DNA of 42,299 nt from assembly GCA_947471985.1 (NCBI GenBank), contig CANIZL010000057.1, positions 1 through 42,299 on the forward strand, given 5' to 3'. The notes beneath the pieces are model-generated. The model was given only the letters and a program-made list of their open reading frames with translations. It did not search any database and was not told the DNA's origin. The first letter of the stretch is position 1, and every line of letters begins with the position of its first letter. The stretch comes from Verrucomicrobiota bacterium. GTDB taxonomy: Bacteria > Verrucomicrobiota > Verrucomicrobiia > Limisphaerales > UBA9464. The translations under genes were made by a program, and so were the position numbers. Shown here piece after piece: positions 25,386 through 33,670 of this stretch.

Positions 25386-26975
25386 TCAGATCGGCAATCC
25401 CGCGGCCATCCGGGCTTCCCGGCTGCGCAGACGATCCCGCAGCTTCTTCAACGCCGCGGCCTCCAGCTGACGGATACGTTCCCGGGTGAGGCCGAAGTCG
25501 GCACCGATGTTTTCCAGGGTCTCGGGTTCGCCACCATCCAGGGCGAAGCGCCGGCGCAGAATCATCTGTTCGCGACCATTCAAGGTCATGACGAGTTCGC
25601 GCACCAGCTCGGCGTCGGTCTCTTCCTGCACGCCCGACCACGGCATCACCGCGTTATCGTCCGCGATGACATCCGCCACCCGGCTCGAATCCGCATCGCT
25701 GCCCAGCGGGGCGTCCAACGACGTGGCACCAATCGCGGCGGCTTCCTTCCAGCGTTTGATGTCCTCGACTTCGCACGCCAGTTCGGCCGCCAGCTCGGCG
25801 TCCGTCGGCAACCGGCCCAATTCGGCTTCCAACCGCGCCTCGGCCTTCTTCATCCGGGCGAGTTCCTGCACCACGTGAATGGGCAGACGGATCGACTTGG
25901 ATTGGTTCGAGAGAGCGCGCTTGATGGACTGTTTGATCCACCAGGCCGCGTAGGTCGAAAGTTTGGCCCCCTTGGTGGGGTCAAACCGTTCAACCGCGCG
26001 CATCAGGCCAATGTTGCCCTCGTTGATGAGATCGAGCAGGGGCAGACCGAAGTCTTCGTATTCGCGGGCGATCTTCACGACGAGGCGAAGGTTCGCCTTG
26101 ATCATGTGCTCGCGCGCCGAGTCGTCGCCCGCCTGGATGCGCTTGGCGAGCTGAACCTCCTGATCGGGCGTCAGCAGCGGCGTGGCCACCGCGTCGCGCA
26201 TGTAGAGGCGCAAGGACGTGTGTTCATCCCACGGACCGCGCTCGAGCTTCTCCGGGGCGGCGGGAAGCACCGGATCGGGTTTGGCGATGACCTTCTCCAG
26301 CGCCTTGGCCTCGGCGGCCGACATCTTGGAAAACTCCTGATCCATCCCGTCGCCGATCGAGGGCTTGGGCTTCAATTCCTGGGAGCCGGCCTTGCCGAGC
26401 TCATTCGCGGAAATCGCCGAATCCTCGTCCAGCGTCGGTTCAACCTCGGGTTTGCGGGACTCCTTGGCGACGGCCACCGGGGCCTTGTCCTTCTTCGCGG
26501 CGGCCCGATTGGCACCTTCGGACTTCGCCGGCTTTTCCGAAGGGGCCTTGGCGGCGGGTTTGGCCGGAGCCTTGGCGGCGGACTTGGCTGAAGCAGGTTT
26601 GGCCGGCGCCGGTTTGGCCGACGCCTTGGGCGTCGGCACGCTCTTGGCCTTGGGCGCCGGGGTCACCAAGCTCACGGCACGGCTGCCCGTACCGGTCGGC
26701 GTCAGCGTTTCGCGAGCACCGACACCACCGGCGCTGGCGGGTTTTGCGGTTGCCTTGGCCGCCGGCTTGACCACGGGAGCCACTTTGCGCTGCACCGCGG
26801 GCTTTTCGTCCCGCGGGCCGGCGGACGCTGCGGGGGCTGCCGGGGCCTTGGCGGACTTCGTCGGCTTAGCGGTTTTCGCCGGCACCGCCACCGGGGCTTT
26901 GCGCGTCGGCACTTCCGACACGGCCTTCCCTGCGACTTTGCCCTTTTCCAATGCTTTCACAGCCTTTGTTTTCAT
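25386..26975 (-). CDS. rpoD: Primary-type sigma-70 factor with Lys/Ala/Pro-rich N-terminal tail
   Basis: This 529-residue RpoD/SigA-type factor directs RNA polymerase to housekeeping promoters. Region 1.2 starts near residue 252 (SLRLYMRDAVATPLLTPDQE). Region 2 contains DLINEGNIGLMRAVERFDP and YAAWWIKQSIKRAL, and region 4 ends with LTRERIRQLEAAALKKLRD. Residues ~1-175 are low-complexity, dominated by Lys, Ala and Pro in short AKPA/AKAP units like histone H1 tails, in place of the usual acidic region 1.1. ATG 26975 (MKTKAVKALEKG) is favoured over an in-frame upstream codon at 27008. No second rpoD is visible, so the primary role is inferred from sequence. Confidence 0.88.
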   Translation of the reverse strand: MKTKAVKALEKGKVAGKAVSEVPTRKAPVAVPAKTAKPTKSAKAPAAPAASAGPRDEKPAVQRKVAPVVKPAAKATAKPASAGGVGARETLTPTGTGSRAVSLVTPAPKAKSVPTPKASAKPAPAKPASAKSAAKAPAKPAAKAPSEKPAKSEGANRAAAKKDKAPVAVAKESRKPEVEPTLDEDSAISANELGKAGSQELKPKPSIGDGMDQEFSKMSAAEAKALEKVIAKPDPVLPAAPEKLERGPWDEHTSLRLYMRDAVATPLLTPDQEVQLAKRIQAGDDSAREHMIKANLRLVVKIAREYEDFGLPLLDLINEGNIGLMRAVERFDPTKGAKLSTYAAWWIKQSIKRALSNQSKSIRLPIHVVQELARMKKAEARLEAELGRLPTDAELAAELACEVEDIKRWKEAAAIGATSLDAPLGSDADSSRVADVIADDNAVMPWSGVQEETDAELVRELVMTLNGREQMILRRRFALDGGEPETLENIGADFGLTRERIRQLEAAALKKLRDRLRSREARMAAGLPI

Positions 26976-27032
26976 TTCAATTTTTAAAAAACTCAACCAA
27001 TGAACCACCGACCCAACACCGGTACCGTACCT

Positions 27033-27054
27033 CGGCTGATGACTTCACCAGCCG
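27033..27054. promoter_or_regulatory. Inverted repeat in the sigma factor leader
   Basis: Arms CGGCTG (27033-27038) and CAGCCG (27049-27054) enclose a 10-nt loop about 60 nt upstream of the sigma factor start. It could be a leader hairpin or an operator. Confidence 0.25.
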
Positions 27055-27180
27055 ACGGAGACCCACCATAGACACAATTTCGAACCAAAATGCAACCCCT
27101 ACTTTCATTAAGTACATCGACGGCCTCCGGTGAGACGCGCGAAAAAATTGGGGATTCAGACCGATTTGGCCTCCCCGCCA

Positions 27181-27198
27181 TGACCACCCGGGTGGTCA
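27181..27198. promoter_or_regulatory. Perfect 18-bp palindrome upstream of dinB
   Basis: TGACCACCC is followed directly by its reverse complement GGGTGGTCA, with no spacer. It lies in the 346-nt region between the divergent sigma factor and dinB genes. A dimeric regulator site is likely, but the regulator is unknown. Confidence 0.45.
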
Positions 27199-27235
27199 CG
27201 AGCCGCGCATGCTGCCCAAATTCACCCATTCTGTA

Positions 27236-27254
27236 TGTCAGGGAAAACCTGACA
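27236..27254. promoter_or_regulatory. TGTCAGG-N5-CCTGACA inverted repeat before dinB
   Basis: Perfect 7-bp arms (27236-27242, 27248-27254) with a 5-nt AT-rich spacer lie 67 nt before the dinB start, in promoter position. The shape suits a LexA-type or other dimeric repressor, but the half-site is not a LexA motif I can name with confidence. Confidence 0.4.
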
Positions 27255-27321
27255 CAAGCCGAATCCCCGGTGTCGCGCTGGAGAGATTTGGCAAAGTGAC
27301 CCCAGCCAACACACTCGCCCG

Positions 27322-28398
27322 GTGCCGCGCGTGATTCTGCATGTCGACATGGACGCGTTCTTCGCGTCCGTGGAGCAACGGGATCGTCCGGAACTCCGGG
27401 GCCAGCCCGTGATCGTCGGTTCGCCCCCGGATCGGCGTGGCGTGGTTTCCGCGGCCAGTTATGAAGCCCGCAAGTTCGGTGTGCGCTCCGCCATGCCCAG
27501 CCGCACCGCCGGACGTCTGTGTCCGCACGGAGTCTTCCTGCGCCCCCGCATGGATGCCTACCGTGACGAGTCCCGGGCGGTCATGGCCCTACTCGCCGCC
27601 ACCGGCCCGCACGTGCAGCCGGTCAGCGTGGACGAGGCGTATCTCGACTGGTCGGCCGACCACCCCGGTACCGATCCGGAGGCCGCCCTGTTGCAGGCCG
27701 TACCCCGGGCCCGCGCCCTGCAGACCCGGATCCACCGCGAACGCGGCCTCACCGCCAGCATCGGCATCGCCAGCAACAAGCTGCTCGCCAAACTGGGATC
27801 CGACTTCAACAAACCGAACGGATTGACTTTGATCCCGGATCGGGATCGGGCGGCTTTTCTGCGCCCCCTCCCCGTGCGTGCCCTGCACGGCGTCGGCGCC
27901 GTGACCGAGCAGGTGCTCGTCGCGGCCGGACTGCGGACCATCGGCGATCTCCAGGATCACCCCGGGGATCTCCGGGCTCTGGTCGGTTCGTGGGGACCAA
28001 CACTGCGACAGTTTGCCCACGGCGAGGATGATCGCGCCCTGGAATACGGGGACGACATCAAAAGCATCAGCTCCGAAAACACCTTTGGAACGGATACCGA
28101 GGATCGGCCCCTGTTGCGGGCCTGCCTGCGCGAACAGGCGGAGGAAATCGCCGGCAAACTGGCGCGGCGATCGCTCGTCGCCCGTACCGTTCAGGTGAAG
28201 GTGCGTTACAGCGATTTCACGACGCTCACTCGGCAGTTTTCCCGGGACGAACCGGTGACGGAAGCCCGGGAGATCTACCGGCTCGCGTGCTGGTTGTTGG
28301 CGCGGGACAAGTTGGTGCACCGGCCCCTGCGACTGCTGGGCATGGGGGTGTCGGGGCTTCAGGAGCAGAAAATCCGCCAATTGATTCTGCCGTGGTAA
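27322..28398 (+). CDS. dinB: DNA polymerase IV (Y family)
   Basis: This 358-residue translesion polymerase has HVDMDAFFASVEQRD with the first metal-binding Asp, the VVSAASYEARKFGVRSAMP nucleotide-contacting segment and SVDEAYLD with the second catalytic Asp-Glu pair. TASIGIASNKLLAKLGSD and the helix-hairpin-helix RALHGVGAVTEQVL follow, then the little-finger domain. It copies past DNA damage at low fidelity. The start is GTG 27322, directly before the first strand. No beta-clamp motif was identified confidently at the C-terminus (LQEQKIRQLILPW). Two palindromes upstream suggest damage-type or other regulation. Confidence 0.95.
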   Translation: MPRVILHVDMDAFFASVEQRDRPELRGQPVIVGSPPDRRGVVSAASYEARKFGVRSAMPSRTAGRLCPHGVFLRPRMDAYRDESRAVMALLAATGPHVQPVSVDEAYLDWSADHPGTDPEAALLQAVPRARALQTRIHRERGLTASIGIASNKLLAKLGSDFNKPNGLTLIPDRDRAAFLRPLPVRALHGVGAVTEQVLVAAGLRTIGDLQDHPGDLRALVGSWGPTLRQFAHGEDDRALEYGDDIKSISSENTFGTDTEDRPLLRACLREQAEEIAGKLARRSLVARTVQVKVRYSDFTTLTRQFSRDEPVTEAREIYRLACWLLARDKLVHRPLRLLGMGVSGLQEQKIRQLILPW

Positions 28399-28435
28399 CG
28401 CACGGAAACATCGGTCGCCCCTGCCTGGCGTCGGC

Positions 28436-29743
28436 TCATTTCCGCGAATAAAGGCCCCGCCGCCCCGCCACCGCAAAGGCCGCAGCACAGCCGACCAGGA
28501 GCGCCGGCCCCGCCGCCCCGCCGAACAATTCCAGCCCCATCACCGCGCACGCAACCGGGGTCCGACTCGCCGCCCCAAATACGGCCACCATTCCGACCGC
28601 CACACCCACACCCAGCGGCAGGCCCAATGCCAGAGTGACCGCATTGCCCAACGCCGCGCCCACAAAAAGCAAAGGGGTCACTTCGCCCCCCTTGAAGCCC
28701 GACGCCAGCGTGACGGCGGTCAGCAATAATTTCCAAGCCCAGCTCCACCGGGTCACGCCCCCCGGAACAAAGGCCCGCACCAGACTGGGTTCCGTGGCTA
28801 CCGGATGCGTGACGCCCAAGCCCAAATAGGCATCCGTACCCAGCAGAAAACTCAGGACCAGAATCACCGCCGACCCGAGGATCGGACGGACCCACACCGC
28901 CGGCACCCACTGCAACAGCACCCGGGCCAGTATCTCGCCCAGCGCCACGTAAACGCGCGCCGCCGAACCCGCCGCGAGTCCCACCACCAACGCCGTCGCC
29001 CACATCGTCGTCCACGACCCCAACTCAGGTGGTGGATAAACCGTATGCCGAATGCCCCAGGCGAGACACACCCAATGCCCGATCCATCCCGCCGAAATCA
29101 CCAGCGGCGCCCAGACTACACGGGAAACATCATCCAGCGGAGCGGACTTGGACGCGGGGCGAAAATGATCCCAGAAGCTGTTGAACAATTGAAATTCCAG
29201 AGCAAAGACCGCCCCAGCCCACGGCGTGCCAAACACGCTTCCGAAACCGGCCGCCACACCCACCAATAACAATCGGCGCCGCACCCAACCGGAACCCTTC
29301 GAGCCGACGGCGGCAACGCCCGCGGCGATACCAGCCCCCATCTGCACCGCCGTACCCTCACGCCCAGCGGAACCACCGCCCAGATGCGTCAACAGCGTGG
29401 CCCCCAGCACCGCCGGTCCCAATCGGGCCGGTACCGGCTCCGTGCCCCCGCGCAATTCTTCCACGACCCAGTGACTGCCCCGTTCCGTGCCGGCACCCCA
29501 CCGGCGATACGCCAGCACCAAAACCACTCCAATCAACGGGAGCCCCGCCAGGCAGGCCGGGTGCGCCCAGCGCCAGAGGGTGATACCCTCCAACGCCCAC
29601 AAAAAAAACGCACTGGCGCTACCGGTCGCCACCGCCACCACCAAAGCCAGCCCGCCAAGACGCCACACGCCCCGGCCGGCGAAGGAGGAGGAATCAGCCC
29701 GAATCACGCCCGCCACGATGCCGCGTGGGTGTGTCCATCGCAC
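28436..29743 (-). CDS. CLC-family anion channel/antiporter (GREGT type)
   Basis: This ~435-residue membrane protein has many hydrophobic helices. The CLC gating loop reads GGGSAGREGTAVQMG (GREGT at ~127-131), with the conserved gating Glu but Thr where chloride CLCs have Pro. GFKGGEVTPLLFVGAALGN is the second ion-path motif. I associate the GREGT variant with CLC-F fluoride/proton antiporters, but this is not certain and no fluoride riboswitch was found upstream. The start is uncertain. GTG 29743 is chosen because the open frame to 29893 would overlap the divergent nucleotidyltransferase gene. It is convergent with dinB, 37 nt apart. Confidence 0.8.
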   Translation of the reverse strand: MRWTHPRGIVAGVIRADSSSFAGRGVWRLGGLALVVAVATGSASAFFLWALEGITLWRWAHPACLAGLPLIGVVLVLAYRRWGAGTERGSHWVVEELRGGTEPVPARLGPAVLGATLLTHLGGGSAGREGTAVQMGAGIAAGVAAVGSKGSGWVRRRLLLVGVAAGFGSVFGTPWAGAVFALEFQLFNSFWDHFRPASKSAPLDDVSRVVWAPLVISAGWIGHWVCLAWGIRHTVYPPPELGSWTTMWATALVVGLAAGSAARVYVALGEILARVLLQWVPAVWVRPILGSAVILVLSFLLGTDAYLGLGVTHPVATEPSLVRAFVPGGVTRWSWAWKLLLTAVTLASGFKGGEVTPLLFVGAALGNAVTLALGLPLGVGVAVGMVAVFGAASRTPVACAVMGLELFGGAAGPALLVGCAAAFAVAGRRGLYSRK

Positions 29744-29867
29744 GTTGGAATTTAATAAGCCCCGCCCACAGCCGTATCCGCGCTCCGCCGGGCCGGGCCG
29801 ATCTCCTTTCAAAAGGATTCGGAGGCTTGTTTGCCACCCGTTCCATGTGCGAGGCTGAGTCGGTCGG

Positions 29868-30725
29868 ATGAAAATTCGTAAAGCCCTCATCACGGCCGCG
29901 GGCCGAGATCAACGCACGTTGCCGCTGCAAACGCTGGTGGATCGCGATGGCGTTTCCAAGACCGCCTTGAGCATCATCATCGAGGAAGCCCTTGCTGCCG
30001 GCATGGAGGAGATCGGGGTGGTCATCCAACCCGGAGACCAGGCCGCCTACGCCAGCGCCGCCGGCGGCCACGCCCGCCAGCTCCGCTTCATTGAACAAAC
30101 CAATCCCCGCGGCTACGGCCACGCGGTGGTGTGTGGTCGCGAATTCACCGCCGGCGAACCGTTTCTCCTGCTGGTCGGCGACCATGTCTACGTCAGCGCC
30201 GAATCACGGGGCTGCGCCCGCCAGTTGGTGGAGCTCGCCGCCCGGGAGGCCTGCGCCGTCAGTGCCGTGCAACCCACCCACGAAAGCAAACTGCCGTATT
30301 TCGGTGCGGTCGGCGGACGCCGCCTGGCGGCCACTTCGGGACTTTATGAAATCACCGACGTGCTGGAAAAGCCCACGCCCACCGAGGCCGAACAACGGGT
30401 GATCGTCCCGGGACTGCGCGCCGGGCACTACCTGTGTTTCTTCGGCATGCACGTGCTCACGCCCACGGTGATGTCCCTGCTCGCCGACATGGTGGCGGGG
30501 ACCGACCCGGTGCACCTCAGCGCCGCACTGGCCCGATTGGCCCGGAAAGAACGTTATCTGGCCTACGAGATCGCCGGCCGGCGCTACGACATCGGGGCCA
30601 AGTACGGACTGCTCACCGCCCAACTCGCCCTCGGCCTCAGCGGGCATGATCGGGACGAAATCCTCGGCGGCCTGGTGGAACTTCTCGCCCAGCGCAAAAT
30701 GAGTTCCCCTACCCCTTCACGTTGA
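29868..30725 (+). CDS. GalU-like nucleotidyltransferase with altered signature
   Basis: This 285-residue protein is built like UTP-glucose-1-phosphate uridylyltransferase. It starts [20 protein letters not shown], has LVGDHVYVS at the metal-binding Asp, [14 protein letters not shown] as in GalU, and ends with [10 protein letters not shown]. The classical nucleotide loop (GxGTRxLP...K) reads [19 protein letters not shown] here, so the GTR and the catalytic-type Lys region differ. It may still make UDP-sugars, or it may be a regulatory or specialised homologue. Its 3' end overlaps the convergent dehydrogenase gene by 17 nt. The ATG at 29868 fits the first beta strand. Confidence 0.75.
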   Translation: MKIRKALITAAGRDQRTLPLQTLVDRDGVSKTALSIIIEEALAAGMEEIGVVIQPGDQAAYASAAGGHARQLRFIEQTNPRGYGHAVVCGREFTAGEPFLLLVGDHVYVSAESRGCARQLVELAAREACAVSAVQPTHESKLPYFGAVGGRRLAATSGLYEITDVLEKPTPTEAEQRVIVPGLRAGHYLCFFGMHVLTPTVMSLLADMVAGTDPVHLSAALARLARKERYLAYEIAGRRYDIGAKYGLLTAQLALGLSGHDRDEILGGLVELLAQRKMSSPTPSR

Positions 30726-31746
30726 TCAGCGTTTTTACGGCGCGATTGCCCGAGGTCATCGCCCGGAACAAGGCCGGCAGCTCGCTCAACCCGTTGAGAC
30801 CATCCACGAAATCCGCGGCCCGGATTGTCCCGGCCTCGATGTGTTGCAGGGCCCGCCGGATCGTCCGCGGCGTGTGGTGAAAGGAGGCCAGCAACGTCAG
30901 CGCCGAATAGTGCAGGAGTGTGGTATCCAGCGTGACCGTGGTGCCGCTGGGGCAGCCACCGAACAGATTGACCCGTCCGCCTTTGCGAACCAACTGCACG
31001 GCCGCCTCCCAGACGGCCGGCTGGCCGACGCATTCGATCACCACGTCGTACGACAGGGCACTCGCGCTGCTTTCACGCACGGCCGCGACGAGGTCATCGC
31101 GTCCACCGACATCCACGATCGCCGTGGCCCCAAGGCGCCACGCCTTCTTGAGCCGCAAATCGCCGCGTCCCGCCACCGTTACATCGCAATGTGCGGCCCG
31201 GGCGAGCGCCACGAACATCAGGCCGATCGGACCGGCACCCAGGACCAGCACCCGTTCGCGGGGTTGCAGCGCCAGATCCTGCACACCCTGCACCACGCAG
31301 GCCAGCGGCTCCGTCAGGGCGGCGTCGGCAAAATCCGTGCTCGCCCGGATGCGCAGCAAATTCTTCTCCACCACCCGCGCCGGAATCACGATGGATTCCG
31401 CGTAGGCGCCGTTGAGAAACAGCAGGTCATCGCAGAGCTGCTCCTGCCCCCGCTGACACGACGGGCATTCGCCACAGGGCGCGGAGTTGGCTGCCACCAC
31501 GCGTTCGCCCACCTTCCAGCCCGTCGCTTCCGCAGTGACTTCGCTGATCGTGCCCGCGAATTCGTGACCAAAGGTGCACGGGGGTTTGAGCATGCGGGCG
31601 TGATACCCCCGCTTGTACACCTTGAGATCCGTGCCGCAGGTCAACGCGGCGCGAATCTCCACCCGAACTTCCCCGGCGGTGAGCGCCCGTTCCGGCACGC
31701 TTTCCAGTCGAATATCTTCTTTTCCGTACAATACTGCGGCACGCAT
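30709..31746 (-). CDS. Zinc-dependent medium-chain alcohol dehydrogenase
   Basis: This 345-residue NAD(P)-dependent dehydrogenase resembles threonine and sorbitol dehydrogenases. Catalytic zinc ligands are in ALTCGTDLK and FGHEFAG. The structural zinc site is [17 protein letters not shown], with four cysteines. [17 protein letters not shown] is the Rossmann loop, and [15 protein letters not shown] follows. The substrate is probably a polyol, sugar alcohol or threonine-like compound and cannot be fixed from sequence. Start 31746 ([15 protein letters not shown]) matches the family; 29 codons upstream in frame do not. It is divergent from dedA across 108 nt. Confidence 0.87.
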   Translation of the reverse strand: MRAAVLYGKEDIRLESVPERALTAGEVRVEIRAALTCGTDLKVYKRGYHARMLKPPCTFGHEFAGTISEVTAEATGWKVGERVVAANSAPCGECPSCQRGQEQLCDDLLFLNGAYAESIVIPARVVEKNLLRIRASTDFADAALTEPLACVVQGVQDLALQPRERVLVLGAGPIGLMFVALARAAHCDVTVAGRGDLRLKKAWRLGATAIVDVGGRDDLVAAVRESSASALSYDVVIECVGQPAVWEAAVQLVRKGGRVNLFGGCPSGTTVTLDTTLLHYSALTLLASFHHTPRTIRRALQHIEAGTIRAADFVDGLNGLSELPALFRAMTSGNRAVKTLINVKG

Positions 31747-31854
31747 GGAAGAGGTGAATAGCGGACGAAAGGCAGCGTTGGGAAGTTCGAGTTGCCCCCT
31801 CCGATGCATCTCTCCTCGCCCGGTCCGCCGCATCTGTCACCGTACCCGTCCGGC

Positions 31855-32499
31855 ATGGATACCCTGAAAAGTCTGCTCGATCTGTTTCTGCATCTGCAGG
31901 ATCACCTGAAGTCCTTCACCGCCCAAAACGGCCCCTTGGTCTATGCCCTCTTGTTCGGGGTCATCTTCGCCGAGACCGGGCTTGTGGTGACTCCCTTCCT
32001 GCCGGGCGATTCCTTGCTGTTTGCCGTCGGGGCGGTGGCGGCAATTCCCGATTCCGGCCTCAACGCCGGTCTCGCGGCCGGCGTGATCCTGGCCGCGGCG
32101 TTTCTGGGCGATAACGTCAATTACTGGGTGGGGAAACTCCTGGGCCGAAGGTTGGCCGCCCGATACCCGCGCTTGATCAAACCCGAGCACCTCGCCCGGA
32201 CGGAGGCATTTTTCACCAAATACGGCGGCAAAACGATCATCCTGGCCCGATTCGTCCCCATTGTCCGCACGTTCACCCCGTTCGTCGCCGGCATGGGGGC
32301 GATGGATTATCCGCGCTTTCTGTTCAACAGCGTGGTCGCCTCCTTGTTGTGGGTGGGCCTGTTGGTCCCGTGCGGCTGGTACTTCGGCGGCATTCCCATC
32401 GTCAAAAAGCACTTCGAACTCGTGGTGATCGGCATCGTCTTTGTCAGCATTCTGCCGATGGTGGTCGAATACTGGAAGGCGCGAAAAAAGAGCACCTGA
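31855..32499 (+). CDS. DedA-family membrane protein
   Basis: This 214-residue inner-membrane protein of the DedA/SNARE-associated family is related to polyprenyl-phosphate and lipid flippases. Signatures include FAETGLVVTPFLPGDSLLF, FLGDNVNYWVGKLLGRR and YGGKTIILARFVPIVRTFTP with its conserved arginines. About four to five hydrophobic segments are visible, and the C-terminus is basic. ATG 31855 is chosen because upstream in-frame codons are Pro/His/Ser-rich. Recycling of undecaprenyl phosphate would fit the glycan genes elsewhere in the window, but that is inference. Confidence 0.9.
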   Translation: MDTLKSLLDLFLHLQDHLKSFTAQNGPLVYALLFGVIFAETGLVVTPFLPGDSLLFAVGAVAAIPDSGLNAGLAAGVILAAAFLGDNVNYWVGKLLGRRLAARYPRLIKPEHLARTEAFFTKYGGKTIILARFVPIVRTFTPFVAGMGAMDYPRFLFNSVVASLLWVGLLVPCGWYFGGIPIVKKHFELVVIGIVFVSILPMVVEYWKARKKST

Positions 32500-32600
32500 G
32501 GACACTCTGCGCTGACCGGTGCGGGCGCCGCGACTGCCCGCAACCGGCCGCACCGGATCTCGTTTCGACCAACCCGTCCGGGCCGGCCGGGCCCCAGCGC

Positions 32601-33047
32601 CTACATCCCCATCCGGGTCAATTCCTTGTCCAGGGCCAGCTGGAACTCCTGCAGATCCTCGCGGGACGGGCGATAGCCCGGTTCCTCCGCCACCAGCCCC
32701 GGCCGGCCGTACTGGTCAACATACCAGACCGCCTTCTTGCCGTCGCTGAAGGTCACTTTGCCACTGACCGCCATGCCGGGTTTCGTCACGGCATCGACGC
32801 TGACCGCCAATTTTCCGGGTACCAGGGGCGACTCCGGGACGGCTTCCACCGGCGGAGCCGGCAGCACAGGTGCGGGCTCCGGATCCTTGGGCACCACCTT
32901 CAGATCATCCACCAAAAAGCGCACCTCCATGTAGGTCATCTTCAAGCCGAACTCCGCTTCCACCCGCTTTTGGAACTCGGACAACTTCATCCCGTCTTCA
33001 ATCCACTGCCGGGCCTGCTGCCGCTGTGCATCCGTCAATAATGTCAT
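32601..33047 (-). CDS. Conserved hypothetical protein with two-part layout
   Basis: I do not know a function for this 148-residue protein. Residues ~1-50 look like a helix-turn-helix (LSEFQKRVEAEFGLKMTYME, then VRFLVDDL). A Pro/Ala/Val-rich linker covers ~52-78. The C-terminal part has beta-strand character (GMAVSGKVTFSDGKKAVWYV) and ends with a helix (YRPSREDLQEFQLALDKEL). There is no signal peptide or membrane segment. The layout suggests a DNA- or protein-binding head joined to a small beta domain. It is divergent from the small secreted protein gene. Confidence 0.7.
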   Translation of the reverse strand: MTLLTDAQRQQARQWIEDGMKLSEFQKRVEAEFGLKMTYMEVRFLVDDLKVVPKDPEPAPVLPAPPVEAVPESPLVPGKLAVSVDAVTKPGMAVSGKVTFSDGKKAVWYVDQYGRPGLVAEEPGYRPSREDLQEFQLALDKELTRMGM

Positions 33048-33231
33048 GCGCGCACCCTAGCCCGCCGCCGACCGATTCACAATGAAGACGCGCAGGAGCG
33101 GTCCGGGCAGACGCCCAAAATTCCAAGCGCCGTTCGACCGCGAGCCCGATGTCCCGTTCAATCATTCAGTGGCTCTTGAACCGTACACCCACCGTAACCT
33201 TTTGTTTTCCGTGGCGTCTTCCCCTCCAGTT

Positions 33232-33248
33232 CCAGGCATACCGCCTGG
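33232..33248. promoter_or_regulatory. CCAGGC-N5-GCCTGG inverted repeat
   Basis: Perfect 6-bp arms with a 5-nt spacer lie 21 nt before the start of the small secreted protein. It is either a leader hairpin or an operator. Confidence 0.25.
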
Positions 33249-33269
33249 TCGACAAACCAAAAAGATATC

Positions 33270-33623
33270 ATGAAGAACTTGTTTCGCTGGATGACCGTGG
33301 CGGCCCTGATGGGCGGCGGATTCCTCTTTGCCGCGGAGGACACCACGACCCCCAAGGACGGTAAGGACGCCAAGGTGGAAAAGGCTGAGGCCCCGAAACG
33401 CGGACCGGCCGATGAAAACCTGACCCCGGAGCAGCGCGAAGCGCGCCGCAAGGAGATGGCCGCCAAACGCGCGGCCAAGCTGAAGGAGCTCAAGGAAAAG
33501 AAGGCCGCCGGCACCCTCACCGAGAAGGAGCAGAAGATGCTCGATCGCCTGGAAAAGAGCCGCCGCCCCGGCGGTCCGGGCAAGCCCCCGGCCGGTGAAA
33601 AGAAGACGGAACCGACCAAATAA
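33270..33623 (+). CDS. Small secreted Lys/Glu-rich protein
   Basis: This 117-residue protein begins with a clear signal peptide (MKNLFRWMTVAALMGGGFLFAAE). The mature part is highly charged and helical, containing LTPEQREARRKEMAAKRAAKL and LTEKEQKMLDRLEK, and ends in a Pro/Gly/Lys tail. The LTPEQR-type motif recalls Spy/CpxP-like periplasmic chaperones, and a similar motif is found in the protein at 34780-35250. Function is not assigned. A strong terminator follows directly. The upstream Shine-Dalgarno is weak or absent. Confidence 0.75.
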   Translation: MKNLFRWMTVAALMGGGFLFAAEDTTTPKDGKDAKVEKAEAPKRGPADENLTPEQREARRKEMAAKRAAKLKELKEKKAAGTLTEKEQKMLDRLEKSRRPGGPGKPPAGEKKTEPTK

Positions 33624-33640
33624 ACCCGTCTTCCCGCACA

Positions 33641-33670
33641 AAACCGGTGTCTTTCCACACCGGTTTTTTT
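33641..33670 (+). terminator. Strong rho-independent terminator
   Basis: A perfect 10-bp stem (AAACCGGTGT 33641-33650, ACACCGGTTT 33657-33666) with a 6-nt loop runs into seven T (33664-33670). It ends the small secreted protein gene. The ATG of the ECF sigma gene follows on the very next base. Confidence 0.9.

Noticed and set aside
29744-29867. Fluoride riboswitch upstream of the CLC gene
   Set aside because: I looked for the conserved GGxGATGG and CTGATG elements on the minus strand and did not find them.
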